The notes under the pieces: model-generated
Database searches by the model: none
What the model was told of the DNA's origin: nothing
Seen by the model: the letters and a program-made list of their open reading frames with translations, nothing else
Source of the DNA: an uncultured Planctomycetaceae bacterium
Lineage (GTDB): Bacteria; Planctomycetota; Planctomycetia; Pirellulales; Pirellulaceae
Assembly (NCBI GenBank): GCA_903863885.1
Contig: CAIPEB010000193.1
Span: 24,547 to 88,546, forward strand
Direction of reading: 5' to 3'
DNA length: 64,000 nt
Program-made: the position numbers and the translations under genes
Shown: positions 51,783 through 60,705 of the stretch, in pieces
Layout of the letters: each line of letters opens with the position of its first letter
Position numbering within the stretch: the stretch's first letter is position 1

Positions 51783-51999
51783 TCAAAGGTCCTCCGGAGT
51801 CAATCCAGTACGCTTCGCAATGCGTCTCAGCATCCTAGGGGCCAATTTCTTCTTGATCATGAAACGCGAAGACATAATCCGGCCAGTCGGGACGAGCCAA
51901 GATTCGGTGGAACGTACCGGATTGACGTTTGACGGTCCAGCCGATCCGGAACAGAGCAGCCAAGACCAGGCGTGATTTGGTTGAGGGCCACTCACTCAT
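51783..51999 (-). pseudogene. hicA-type mRNA interferase gene, frameshifted
   Basis: The intact start (ATG 51999, overlapping the hicB stop) reads MSEWPSTKSRLVLAALFRIG, then WTVKRQSGTFHRILARPDWP, DYVFAFHDQEEIGP and a TAG stop at 51837-51835 (54 codons). The following bases in the next frame read PRMLRRIAKRTGLTPEDL to a stop at 51783. Together they make a normal HicA-like toxin of about 70 residues with the RNA-binding Arg/His region. A four-C run before TAG has one C too many; removing it restores one frame. Read as is, the toxin lacks its C-terminal helix and is probably inactive. A sequencing error or programmed frameshifting is possible. Confidence 0.75.
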
Positions 52000-52196
52000 G
52001 CAGGCACCGTGAAGACCCCGCCGAGTTCCGGAATGCTCTCTCCATGTTCGAGACGATCAGCGAGCACTCGCAGGGCGAGAGCTTTGACTTTGGATATCGC
52101 CTCCTCCCGACTTTGGCCGTAGGCCATGACGCCTGGCAAATCGGGGACTTCCGCTATCCACCGGCCATCGGCTTCGCGTTCAACTTCGATACTCAC
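51996..52196 (-). CDS. hicB: HicB-family antitoxin
   Basis: A 66-residue antitoxin whose partial RNase H fold is clear: VSIEVEREADGRWIAEVPDL, PGVMAYGQSREEAISKVKAL. GTG 52196 has GGAGG at 9 bases; an ATG at 52229 adds 11 residues without a ribosome binding site. The stop overlaps the hicA start (ATGA), the usual order for hicB-first systems. It would bind HicA and repress its own promoter; no operator was identified upstream. Confidence 0.85.
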   Translation of the reverse strand: MSIEVEREADGRWIAEVPDLPGVMAYGQSREEAISKVKALALRVLADRLEHGESIPELGGVFTVPA

Positions 52197-52423
52197 GTCT
52201 ACAGACCTCCGGTCCGAGCGGCGACCCATGGAAAAACCAGTTGACCGTTGTTGCTCCCGAAGTCATCGTACCTCTCGAGGTCGGGGCCGGCAATCGCGAT
52301 CGATCCTTGTGTTGGAGGCGTCAATCTTCGTCGGCGACTTGCTCGACTCGCTTAGATGACCGGATAATCAGCCTCGCACAAGCCTTGACCGAATTCGTAT
52401 CGCGACATCAAGAGGAGTCTGAC

Positions 52424-53941
52424 ATGCATCGGCGACAGTTTCTTGCATCCGCCGCCCTTCCCGCGGCCTTGGCCGGAAGCGCCGGTATGGGTGCGGATGT
52501 CACGGGCCAGCCGTCCCAGGCTCGCACTCACTTTGCGGCCGGTGCGGTGACGGCGACTTACACGGCCGAGGATCATCGGAACCGACTGCTGAACATCGGC
52601 ATCTGCCGGCGTGCGATACAGAACTGTCTGCGCAAGCATCTCATCTCGAACTATCTGCCCGCTCAGTGCTGTTACAACCTGGGTGAGTACCCGTCGCGCG
52701 AGCCCTGGAACGTCTCCGAATACGACGCACAGGAACTCGATCGATTGCGCGACCACGGAATTCAGCTGATTCAGGTCTTCGACGAATGGAACGATTCGCT
52801 GCGTCTGTTCGGCGCGGACAAGTACACGGCGGTCAACCCCGACGGCTTTCGCAAGTTCATTCGACTGGTGCACGATCGGGGAATGAGGATCATGACCTAC
52901 GGATCCAGTTGCTTTCTGCAGCGGACCGACCCTGATTTCCGCCAGGAATGGTCGCGGGACGGAGACAACTTGGTTGTGGGCTACTGGAACATGGCTCGCT
53001 GTTCGCCGTCCAGCGCGGGATGGCGGGCGTTTCTGTTGCCGCGGCTGGTGAAGATCCTGGACGACTATGAGCTGGATGGAATCTATATCGACGGCGGCTA
53101 TGTCCAGAATCTCCGCAAGACTCTCACGACTCCCACCGAGGACGAAGTCATTGCGTTTGAAGAGACGGCCGAACATGACGGTGCGTTTGCCGACTTGCTG
53201 GCTCTGATCTACAGCGAAGTGAAACGCCGCGGCGGGATCTTGAAGCTGCACGTGGACGGGGCCGATCAGCCCCGAACGGCCGGCCTCAAGGTCTACGATT
53301 ACCTCTGGGTCGGAGAGGGAGTCGGCCAGGCGGATGGCCTGCGCGCGGCAGTCAGGAACCACGAGCCCTACGTCGTGCCGTGCATCGATCTGACATTTGC
53401 CAAGGTCGAAAATGACGACGAACCGTTTCTTCACTCGATTCCCTACATGCAGTTTCCGGTGCTGCAGGCGGGGCGGCCTTTCACGGGCGAGCGGGGAATG
53501 ATCCCCGGCGTGAAATACGCGGGCGAAGGCGATTTCTGGGTGAAGCGTTGTCTCGACGCATGGAAGAGTTACCAGGCTCATCCGCAAGGTCCTCATTCGT
53601 ATGGAACCTGGGATGCCGTCCCCGGGCGGTCTGAAACGCAAACCACACACGCGAAATGGCTGAAGCGATACATGCCGCTCGTCGAAGAAGGCACGTGGGC
53701 ATGGCTGGAAATCGGACAGAACAGCATCTTCCGCAACGCGTTGCCGCCGCAGGTCGTGGCCTCCGCGTTCGCCAATCGCGATCTGCATCTGGTCCTGGCC
53801 AACTACGGAACGACTCCCGTTTCGCTCGAGACCACGGAACTGTTTGCGGATAGCGAGTCGCCGCAGCAGACCGCGAAGGCCTGGAATCTGGCGGGTCGAA
53901 CGTTGCGGATCCTGAAGTGGTGCGCTGCGCAGAACACATAA
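52424..53941 (+). CDS. Tat-exported glycoside-hydrolase-like TIM-barrel protein, family not recognised
   Basis: A 505-residue protein with a twin-arginine-type leader HRRQFLASAALPAALAG right at the start and GAGGAG 7 bases before ATG 52424. The barrel-like motifs are LDRLRDHGIQLIQVFDEW, KFIRLVHDRGMRIMTYGSS, DYELDGIYIDGGYV, GGILKLHVDGAD and YDYLWVGEGVG. The conserved Asp in GIYIDGG and the Glu in GEG are where GH27/36-type barrels carry catalytic acids, so it may be a glycosidase, but I cannot assign a family. It is divergent from hicB and convergent with the next gene. Confidence 0.7.
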   Translation: MHRRQFLASAALPAALAGSAGMGADVTGQPSQARTHFAAGAVTATYTAEDHRNRLLNIGICRRAIQNCLRKHLISNYLPAQCCYNLGEYPSREPWNVSEYDAQELDRLRDHGIQLIQVFDEWNDSLRLFGADKYTAVNPDGFRKFIRLVHDRGMRIMTYGSSCFLQRTDPDFRQEWSRDGDNLVVGYWNMARCSPSSAGWRAFLLPRLVKILDDYELDGIYIDGGYVQNLRKTLTTPTEDEVIAFEETAEHDGAFADLLALIYSEVKRRGGILKLHVDGADQPRTAGLKVYDYLWVGEGVGQADGLRAAVRNHEPYVVPCIDLTFAKVENDDEPFLHSIPYMQFPVLQAGRPFTGERGMIPGVKYAGEGDFWVKRCLDAWKSYQAHPQGPHSYGTWDAVPGRSETQTTHAKWLKRYMPLVEEGTWAWLEIGQNSIFRNALPPQVVASAFANRDLHLVLANYGTTPVSLETTELFADSESPQQTAKAWNLAGRTLRILKWCAAQNT

Positions 53942-54092
53942 TGGCGATTTGTCGTGCCGCAATCGGGCAGCGCAGGCGGCCAGTCCACGCGTGGGTCCGC
54001 AAATAACTGACGCATTATTTCGAGAAGAAAAGCCGCAGCGCGTCGGAGTGCGAATTCACAACGGACAATTGTTCTCCGGCATTGCTTATCTC

Positions 54093-55913
54093 TCAATGCC
54101 GGGGCGCTTCGTAGCTCGTCGGATTGCGCAGCATGGCGTGGGTGCGGCGGCGGACCTCCTGGGCGATCTCGGTGACGCGCGGGTCGGAGGCCATCGCCAG
54201 AGCGGCCTGTTGTCGCAGGATTCTGACCGCGAGCCGGCACTCGCCGACCAGTTCGTCCTGATTGCCGCCGATCTCGACGAAACCGGCCGTGATCTTCTTG
54301 CATCGATCCTGCGCGTCGCTGCCCTCGTATCCAACCAGCGAACTGCGGAACTCATCGACCAGTTGCCCGGCGTATTCCCGCGTGCCGATCGACTCGTTTC
54401 GCTTCGCAATGGCCTCGTCGATCCGCTTGGAAGTGGTGACCAGCGAGTCGAGAAAAGTGGCGAGTTCCGGACGGGCTTTCTTCTGCTCCCGCAGATACTC
54501 CTGCAACCGGCGGCTGAACTCGGCGTAGTCTTCGATGCGGCCGCGGATGTGATGCATGAAAGCCAGCACGTCGTCGAGCGCCTGTTCCACCTCGGCTTTG
54601 CGATCGAGCTGCTGCTTGGCGGTGTAGATCTCGTCCAGCAGTGCTCGTGTGGCGCAGGTGGGCCGGCCCGCCGATTTCTTCTGCTGGCCTTCGACGTCCA
54701 GCACATATTGGCACGGGCCGACGCCGAGAGTGGCTCGCACGAGATCCACGAAGGTGAACACGGTCAGCGGCGTTGCGGGGGTGCGGTTCACGGGATAGGC
54801 AATCACGGTGCCCTCGAAGTCTCCCGGTTTCTTCAGCGGCTGGATGCAGGCCTCGCCGTTGCGGTCAATCCAGCATGGATAAAGAAACAAGCCGAGCACC
54901 GTGGTCCATCGCTTGCGGCCTCCCTGATTCCAGTCGGAGTTGCCGAATGAGTCGGCCTGACCGAACCAGTCGGGCTTGTCGAATTCGCCGTCGTTGCGTT
55001 CGACCAGCATGTCCCAACTGTCGTTCATTCCTTCCTTCTGCCGCCAGTCCATACGCCAATGAGCCGGAAAGGGAGTGTGCCAACCCAATGGGATCACGCG
55101 TCCCTTGTCGGTCCTGGCAACGCTGTGTTCGTGCCAGATGCCGGGCGCCTCGAGCACTCCGACATAGACGCTGCTGCTCTTTCCAAACGGGATCGACGAA
55201 GCCTGTACGGCTCGCGCATCGCCGCTGCCCGACAGGGCGATTTCCATTTCCTTTTCTCGCTGGTCCCAGATTGCCGCAACAATCGCTTCGCCGCGGCCCG
55301 ACATATGCAGAAAGAAGTTCTCGCTGGGCAGTTCCACCCGGTCCGCGCTCAGTTCCCTTGCGTCGAGCACGATATCCGCAGCGAAGAAATCGGGGAGCAG
55401 CCCGTATCGACAGGACGCCTCGATGCGGAGACTGTCCGCGCCCAGCACTGCGTTGGCTTTCACGAACGGCTGGCCCGGTTGCAGCTCGAACCGCACGCTG
55501 CTCTTGCCGCTGGCGCTGGCGAACGTCGCTTCGATGGCGATTTCGTCGGCGGAGTTCGTTGCCACCACAAATTCGGTGAGGCGGCCGTTCTGCAGTTGCG
55601 GGGCGAGCACGGCTCGCAGGACAGGCAACGCTCCGATCGAGTGGAGTTCCGCTCCGGCGCCGTCCTTGCGAAAGACCAACGCGATACGCTCGTTGACGAC
55701 CACCCCGTCGCCCTGAAACGCATGCGAAGTATCGTCCTCTTCCAGGGCTTTCCACGCCGATCGCCGGTTCCACGCATCCGCAGGAAGCGCCGTCCTGTAA
55801 TGTTCGAGCGTATCCAGGATCTGAAGCGGCGGCGCGGAGGGCTGCGCGCGCAGAGCGACGGCCGGCAGAGTGAAAAGCAGGAACAGGCAGGAACTCAGGT
55901 GACAACCTCTCAT
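54093..55913 (-). CDS. Exported protein of unknown function with a C-terminal helical region
   Basis: A 606-residue protein with a signal peptide (LSSCLFLLFTLPAVALRAQ). ATG 55913 has GAGAGG at 7 bases; an earlier ATG 55928 is possible. The first 370 residues look like beta-rich carbohydrate-active or esterase-like segments (FVVATNSADEIAIEATFASA, VAIWDQREKEMEIALSG, PAHWRMDWRQKEG). From about 400 it is strongly helical (LDEIYTAKQQLDRKAEVEQA, EYAGQLVDEFRSSLVGYEG). No family is recognised. It is isolated from other minus-strand genes. Confidence 0.65.
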   Translation of the reverse strand: MRGCHLSSCLFLLFTLPAVALRAQPSAPPLQILDTLEHYRTALPADAWNRRSAWKALEEDDTSHAFQGDGVVVNERIALVFRKDGAGAELHSIGALPVLRAVLAPQLQNGRLTEFVVATNSADEIAIEATFASASGKSSVRFELQPGQPFVKANAVLGADSLRIEASCRYGLLPDFFAADIVLDARELSADRVELPSENFFLHMSGRGEAIVAAIWDQREKEMEIALSGSGDARAVQASSIPFGKSSSVYVGVLEAPGIWHEHSVARTDKGRVIPLGWHTPFPAHWRMDWRQKEGMNDSWDMLVERNDGEFDKPDWFGQADSFGNSDWNQGGRKRWTTVLGLFLYPCWIDRNGEACIQPLKKPGDFEGTVIAYPVNRTPATPLTVFTFVDLVRATLGVGPCQYVLDVEGQQKKSAGRPTCATRALLDEIYTAKQQLDRKAEVEQALDDVLAFMHHIRGRIEDYAEFSRRLQEYLREQKKARPELATFLDSLVTTSKRIDEAIAKRNESIGTREYAGQLVDEFRSSLVGYEGSDAQDRCKKITAGFVEIGGNQDELVGECRLAVRILRQQAALAMASDPRVTEIAQEVRRRTHAMLRNPTSYEAPRH

Positions 55914-56254
55914 GAAACGCCCTCTCATCGATTACAGGACGAGTCTCGCGCAGAGAATGTGAACCGTCCGAAGCTGCAATTGAACCTGCGACATTCTATC
56001 GATCTTCTGCCGTGCTGTGAGCCAAGCTTCGTCACTCCGCGTGAACGTCATTTGATCCGTGCCCAACCGTGGTCTCCTCCATCTGGCCGGAAAACCAACC
56101 ACGGTCGCACGGCGAACAGAATGTCGTGCAAGCACCAGCCAAAAAATCGGCGTTGCGGCGTGGGACTTGTGTGGCTATTGTTCCCGCGTTGTCCAAAGAT
56201 GTCCTGAGGTTGGCGAAGAAATACCCTCGTTTTACGAAGAGCGGGTTCGAGTAA
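55914..56254. other. Gene-free divergent region
   Basis: In these 341 bases I see no gene. The region must hold the promoters of the exported protein (leftward) and the HTH-EIIA regulator (rightward). Confidence 0.5.
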
Positions 56255-56947
56255 ATGGACTTAAGCGTTCGCGATTCGGCTCGGCTGTTGAACGTCTCGG
56301 AGAAGTCGATCTACCGCTGGATCAAGGAAGGGAAGCTGCCGGCATACCGGGTCAGCGACCAGTACCGGTTCAACCGCGCCGAATTGCTGGAATGGGCGAC
56401 GTCGCAGCGGATTAACGTGGCCGCCGAGATCTTTGTCGAGCCGCACAACGGCCACCATCCGCTCGGGTTGGCCGACGCATTGCGAGCGGGCGGGATTCAC
56501 TATCGGGTTGGCGGATCCGACAAGGACGAAGCCTTGCGTGCGGTGGTCGACTTGATGCCGCTGGCCGAGCAGGTGGATCGCCGGTTCCTGCTGCAGGTGC
56601 TGCTGGCCCGCGAGTCGCTCGGTTCCACGGCGATCGGAAACGGCATCGCGTTGCCGCACGTTCGCAATCCCGTCGTCATGCACGTTTCCCGTCCGATGGT
56701 GACGCTTTGCTTTCTGGAGAAGCCGGTCGAGTTTGGTGCGTTGGACGGTCAGGCGGTCCATACGCTGTTTACCATGCTCAGCCCGACCGTGCGGGCTCAT
56801 TTGCACACGTTGGCACGTCTCTCTCATGCTCTGCAGCAGCCTGCATTCGCACAGATGATCCGCGGACAGGGGAATCGCGAGCAGATTCTCGCGGCATGCG
56901 AGGCTATCGATTCGAGTGTTCCGGGGTCGGCACCGGATTCTTCGTGA
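56255..56947 (+). CDS. Helix-turn-helix / PTS EIIA(Ntr)-type fusion regulator
   Basis: A 230-residue two-domain protein. Residues 1-50 are an excisionase/MerR-type helix-turn-helix (VRDSARLLNVSEKSIYRWIK, then KLPAYRVSDQYRFNRAELLE). Residues about 78-225 are a PTS EIIA type 2 domain; the phosphorylatable His is 135 in GNGIALPHVRNP, and LCFLEKPVEFGALDG is also typical. The fusion suggests a DNA-binding protein whose activity is set by phosphorylation, as in nitrogen-PTS control. It lies 194 bases before the membrane complex operon, on the same strand, so it may regulate it. There is no clear Shine-Dalgarno before the ATG. Confidence 0.88.
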   Translation: MDLSVRDSARLLNVSEKSIYRWIKEGKLPAYRVSDQYRFNRAELLEWATSQRINVAAEIFVEPHNGHHPLGLADALRAGGIHYRVGGSDKDEALRAVVDLMPLAEQVDRRFLLQVLLARESLGSTAIGNGIALPHVRNPVVMHVSRPMVTLCFLEKPVEFGALDGQAVHTLFTMLSPTVRAHLHTLARLSHALQQPAFAQMIRGQGNREQILAACEAIDSSVPGSAPDSS

Positions 56948-57141
56948 CGTGCGCGCGGGGCAGCCGCCTGGTTCGGCCGAATGCCGAAGTGCAGCATCGC
57001 GGCGGAACTTGCTCGAGTGGCGGCTGAGTTGGACAAGCCGTTCAGGCGGCTGCGGCAAAGTTCCGCTGCGGCGAGTGTGTCGACGACGTCGGTGTATGGG
57101 ATGCCCGTTTTGATTCGTACCTTCTTGGGGACGAAATTGCC

Positions 57142-59133
57142 GTGATTGGGCCATTTGTCTTCGGTCTTCTTCTGCCGGTCGTTGCGGGATGTGCCGCGCT
57201 GGCGCTGCATCGGCGTCCTGATCTTGCCTCGCGCATCGCCGCGGGGTCGATCGTCGCATCGAGCGTGCTCACCGGCGGCTGCGCAATTTGCTCGCTGGCC
57301 ACCGGCGCGACGGCGTCGATCAAGATTCCCTGGAACGTGCCGCTGGGCAGCTTGAGTCTCGGCATGGACCCTTTGTCGGCGGCGTTCGTCCTGCCGATTT
57401 CCATTCTCGCCTCGGCTGCGGCCCTGTACGGGCGCGACTATCTGACGGCCACGGTTCGGCCGGGGTGGATAGCGAGATCGTGGTTCTTCTTCAATTCGCT
57501 GGTCGCGGCGATGCTGCTGGTCGTTTCGGCCCGCAACGGGCTGTTGTTCCTGTTTGCGTGGGAAGCGATGTCTCTGGCGTCGTTCTTTCTCGTGTTGACC
57601 GAATACGATCACGACGAGGTGCGGCACGCCGCGTGGGTATATGCGGTGGCCGCGCACATCGGCACGGCCTGCCTGCTTGTCCTGTTTCTGCTGTTGGGAC
57701 GTGGCGGTTCGTCGCTGGATTTCGAGCAATTCACTCCACAGGCCGCCTTTGCCAGCGCGGCGTTCATCCTGGCGCTTATCGGCTTCGGCACGAAAGCCGG
57801 CTTTGTCGCGCTGCACGTTTGGCTGCCGGAAGCACATCCGGCTGCGCCATCGCATGTCTCGGCGCTGATGAGCGGCGTGATGATCAAGACCGGAATCTAT
57901 GGTCTGTTGCGAACGCTCACGTTTCTCGGCGAAGTTCAGCCGTTGTGGGGATGGACGCTGCTGGGAATCGGGCTGGCCACGGCTCTGTACGGCGTGGTGT
58001 TCGCGATTGCCCAGCAGGATCTGAAGCGGATGCTCGCTTATTCGAGCGTCGAGAACATCGGCATTATTTCGATCGGATTGGGTACCGGCTTGCTCGGGCT
58101 TGCTTATAACATCCCGGCAATGGCGGCGTGTGCTCTCATGGGGTCGATGTTGCACATCCTGAATCACTCTCTGTTCAAGGGCGTCATGTTTCTCGGAGCA
58201 GGCGCCATTCAACTTCGTACCCGAACCCGGGATATGAACCAGCTCGGCGGTCTGCTGAAACGCATGCCCTGGACTGGCAGAAGTTTCCTGGTCGGAGCTC
58301 TGGCGATTTCCGGCCTGCCCCCTTTGAACGGCTTTCTCGGCGAGGCTCTGATCGTCGTGGGGGCGCTGATCGGAGTGATTGCTTCGAAGCATGCACACGC
58401 GCTGCCCGGCGAGATTGTGGGTGTGGCGGTAGTCGGCGGACTGGCGTTGATTGGCGGTCTGTCGGTCGCTTGCTTCACTCGAGCGTTTGGATGCGTCTTT
58501 CTCGGCGAGCCTCGAAGTCAGCAGGCCTCGAGTGCCCGAGAAGTGGACGGCGGAATGCGAATCGGCATGCTCATTCTGGCGGCAGGCTGCCTGCTGGTTT
58601 CCCTGCTGGCCCCGTTGTGGCCCGCGCTGTTTCGCTCGGCGATCCTCGCGCTGGCCGGCGGCGACATACGTGACGCAGTGATGGCCAGTCCCCAGCCGCA
58701 ATCGCTGTTGATCGCGCTGGGGGTCGCATACTGGCTCCTGGCCGGTGTTTTTGCGCTGGTCTGGTGGCTGCGTCGCCGTATCGCCGGATCGTGGCAGGCT
58801 GAGACCGGGCCCACGTGGGACTGCGGGTATGCGGCACCCGATCCGAGGATGCAGTACACCGCATCGTCGTTCGGTGACCCGTTCGCGAGGTTGTTTCGCC
58901 TGCTTCTGCGCACGCGGAGCGGCCAGGGCGTGCCGGCCGGCTTCTTTCCGCAAGAGGCCCGGTTTTCCTCTGAGTCGCCCGATCCGTTCGCGTCGAGCCT
59001 GTTTGCTCCGGCCTTTCAAGTAGTGGCATGGCTTGCATCGAAAGTCCGTCATCTGCAGCACGGCCGCATCCAGATTTATGTGCTGTACATCGCATTGACG
59101 TTGATTGCTTTGCTCGTTTGGAAACTGGACTGA
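57142..59133 (+). CDS. HyfB-like proton-pumping membrane subunit (NuoL/antiporter-type)
   Basis: A 663-residue polytopic membrane protein, close in length to E. coli HyfB (672). Antiporter-type motifs are LPEAHPAAPSHVSALMSGVM (proton channel helix), then IKTGIYGLLR, QQDLKRMLAYSSVENIGII and MLHILNHSLFKGVMFLGAGA with key His and Lys residues. The start is GTG 57142 with GGGGA about 12 bases upstream. It starts an operon of hyfB-C-E-F-G-I-like genes with short gaps or overlaps. In energy-converting complexes it conducts H+ or Na+ across the membrane. Confidence 0.93.
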   Translation: MIGPFVFGLLLPVVAGCAALALHRRPDLASRIAAGSIVASSVLTGGCAICSLATGATASIKIPWNVPLGSLSLGMDPLSAAFVLPISILASAAALYGRDYLTATVRPGWIARSWFFFNSLVAAMLLVVSARNGLLFLFAWEAMSLASFFLVLTEYDHDEVRHAAWVYAVAAHIGTACLLVLFLLLGRGGSSLDFEQFTPQAAFASAAFILALIGFGTKAGFVALHVWLPEAHPAAPSHVSALMSGVMIKTGIYGLLRTLTFLGEVQPLWGWTLLGIGLATALYGVVFAIAQQDLKRMLAYSSVENIGIISIGLGTGLLGLAYNIPAMAACALMGSMLHILNHSLFKGVMFLGAGAIQLRTRTRDMNQLGGLLKRMPWTGRSFLVGALAISGLPPLNGFLGEALIVVGALIGVIASKHAHALPGEIVGVAVVGGLALIGGLSVACFTRAFGCVFLGEPRSQQASSAREVDGGMRIGMLILAAGCLLVSLLAPLWPALFRSAILALAGGDIRDAVMASPQPQSLLIALGVAYWLLAGVFALVWWLRRRIAGSWQAETGPTWDCGYAAPDPRMQYTASSFGDPFARLFRLLLRTRSGQGVPAGFFPQEARFSSESPDPFASSLFAPAFQVVAWLASKVRHLQHGRIQIYVLYIALTLIALLVWKLD

Positions 59134-59135
59134 CC

Positions 59136-60053
59136 ATGTTTAGTATTGCCGGTTGTCTGCCGGTGCTGCTGGCGTTCTGCGGCGCACCGTTGCTGTTCAG
59201 CGTGATCAATCGCACCAAGGCGAAGTTCGCCGGTCGTCGCGGCGCTCCGTGGTTGCAGCCCTATTTCGAGCTGGCGAAACTGTTGCGGAAGTCGGCGGTC
59301 TACAGCCGGACGACAACGCCGCTGTTTACTCTTGGTCCGATGGTCTCGTGCGCGGCAACCGCCACAGCGCTGCTTTTCGTTCCGCTGTCCGGAGTCGCGC
59401 CGGTATTCGCATTTCCGGGGGATGTTCTGTGGGTGGTCTATCTGCTCGGAACGTCCCGGTTCTTTATGGTCCTGGCCGCGTTGGATACGGGATCGAGCTT
59501 TGAGGGCATGGGAGCGAACCGGGAAGTGTTCTTCTCCGCGCTGGCCGAGCCCGCACTGCTGCTGAGTCTGACCACGCTGGCCGTCTGGTCGCAGTCGCTG
59601 TCGCTCGGCGGGATATACGGAAACCTCGGTGCCGTCGTGCTTGCGCCGGCCGCCGGGCCGCCTCTGCTGCTGGTTGCGGCCGCACTGCTGATCGTGTTTC
59701 TTGCCGAGAACGCCCGTATCCCGGTGGACGATCCCACCACTCACCTTGAACTGACCATGATCCACGAGGTGATGATCCTCGATCACAGCGGTCCGGATTT
59801 CGCGTTGATTCAGTACGCCGCGTCGTTGCGCCTGTGGCTGCTCGGTTCGTTGCTCGTCGGCGTGGTCGTGCCGTGGCGCAGCGCCGGTCTCGTGCTGAAT
59901 GTGCTCGCCGGATGCACCTGCCTGTTTCTGCTGGCAGTGTTGACGGGGATTATCGAATCAGTCATGGCGAGGCTGCGTCTGGTGCGCGTGCCCGAGTTTC
60001 TGATCGCGGCCTCGGTCCTGTCGATTGTTGCCCTGGTACTGATGATGAGGTGA
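59136..60053 (+). CDS. HyfC-like (NuoH-related) membrane subunit
   Basis: A 305-residue membrane protein of the NuoH/HycD/HyfC family: FELAKLLRKSAVYSRTT near the N terminus, MGANREVFFSALAEPALLLS, and the conserved acidic THLELTMIHEVMILDHSGPD near the end of the core. These charged residues line the quinone/proton path in complex I homologues. ATG 59136 begins two bases after the HyfB stop. It anchors the soluble arm to the membrane. Confidence 0.93.
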   Translation: MFSIAGCLPVLLAFCGAPLLFSVINRTKAKFAGRRGAPWLQPYFELAKLLRKSAVYSRTTTPLFTLGPMVSCAATATALLFVPLSGVAPVFAFPGDVLWVVYLLGTSRFFMVLAALDTGSSFEGMGANREVFFSALAEPALLLSLTTLAVWSQSLSLGGIYGNLGAVVLAPAAGPPLLLVAAALLIVFLAENARIPVDDPTTHLELTMIHEVMILDHSGPDFALIQYAASLRLWLLGSLLVGVVVPWRSAGLVLNVLAGCTCLFLLAVLTGIIESVMARLRLVRVPEFLIAASVLSIVALVLMMR

Positions 60054-60056
60054 GCA

Positions 60057-60701
60057 GTGGCTGCCTGGTTGGATGCTGTTCTGGTGTTGTTGATGCTCTC
60101 GGGCTTCTGGCTGCTGGGTTCCAGCCGCCTGCAGGCGTGCATTCGCACGGTTGCCATTCAGGGTGTCTTGCTGGGGTTGATCCCGCTGCTCTCCGAATGG
60201 CCCGACGTCACTCCCCGGCTGGCGGTGGTCGCTGCGATAAGTGCTCTGATCAAGGCAGTGATCCTCCCGTACTTGTTGCGGCGGGCGATTCGTGAAGCGA
60301 ATGTCCGTCACGAGGTCGACCCGATGGTGGGTTTCACGACTTCGCTGTTGTTTGGCATCGGACTTTGGGGCATTTCGATGTATCTGGCATCACGGCTGCC
60401 GGTCGCCGAGGCGAGTGTGTCGTCGCTGCAGGTGCCGGTGTCCATCTTCATGGTGCTTTGCGGTTTGTTTCTGATCGTCAGCCGCAACACGGCGGTCATG
60501 CAGGCCATTGGCTACCTGGCGCTTGAAAACGGAATTTACGGCTTCGGCTGGGCGTTTGCGATCGAGGAACCGCTCCTGGTTGAAATGGGAGTGCTGTTGG
60601 ACGTGTTTGTCGGCGTTTTCGTGATGGGGATCACGATCCATCACTTGAGCCGCGAGTTCGACACGATCGAGACCGATGAATTGGCATCGTTGAAGGACTG
60701 A
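60057..60701 (+). CDS. HyfE-like (NuoK-related) membrane subunit
   Basis: A 214-residue membrane protein, close to E. coli HyfE (216). It has six to seven hydrophobic helices with LVSRNTAVMQAIGYLALENG-type central motif and LALENGIYGFGWA. GTG 60057 is three bases after the HyfC stop. It corresponds to NuoK plus an extension in the hydrogenase-4 class. Confidence 0.9.
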   Translation: MAAWLDAVLVLLMLSGFWLLGSSRLQACIRTVAIQGVLLGLIPLLSEWPDVTPRLAVVAAISALIKAVILPYLLRRAIREANVRHEVDPMVGFTTSLLFGIGLWGISMYLASRLPVAEASVSSLQVPVSIFMVLCGLFLIVSRNTAVMQAIGYLALENGIYGFGWAFAIEEPLLVEMGVLLDVFVGVFVMGITIHHLSREFDTIETDELASLKD

Positions 60702-60705
60702 CGCA

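Noticed and set aside
51783..51995. A 70-residue gene in the third frame at the hicA locus
   Set aside because: Its N-terminal half does not resemble any protein, while the other frame gives a HicA-like start overlapping the hicB stop; only the C-terminal part of this frame is real hicA sequence.
56824..59061. Long reverse-strand frame of 745 codons opposite the HyfB-like gene
   Set aside because: It is a shadow of the GC-rich coding strand; the composition (many Arg, Gln, Ala) is not protein-like and HyfB motifs are on the plus strand.
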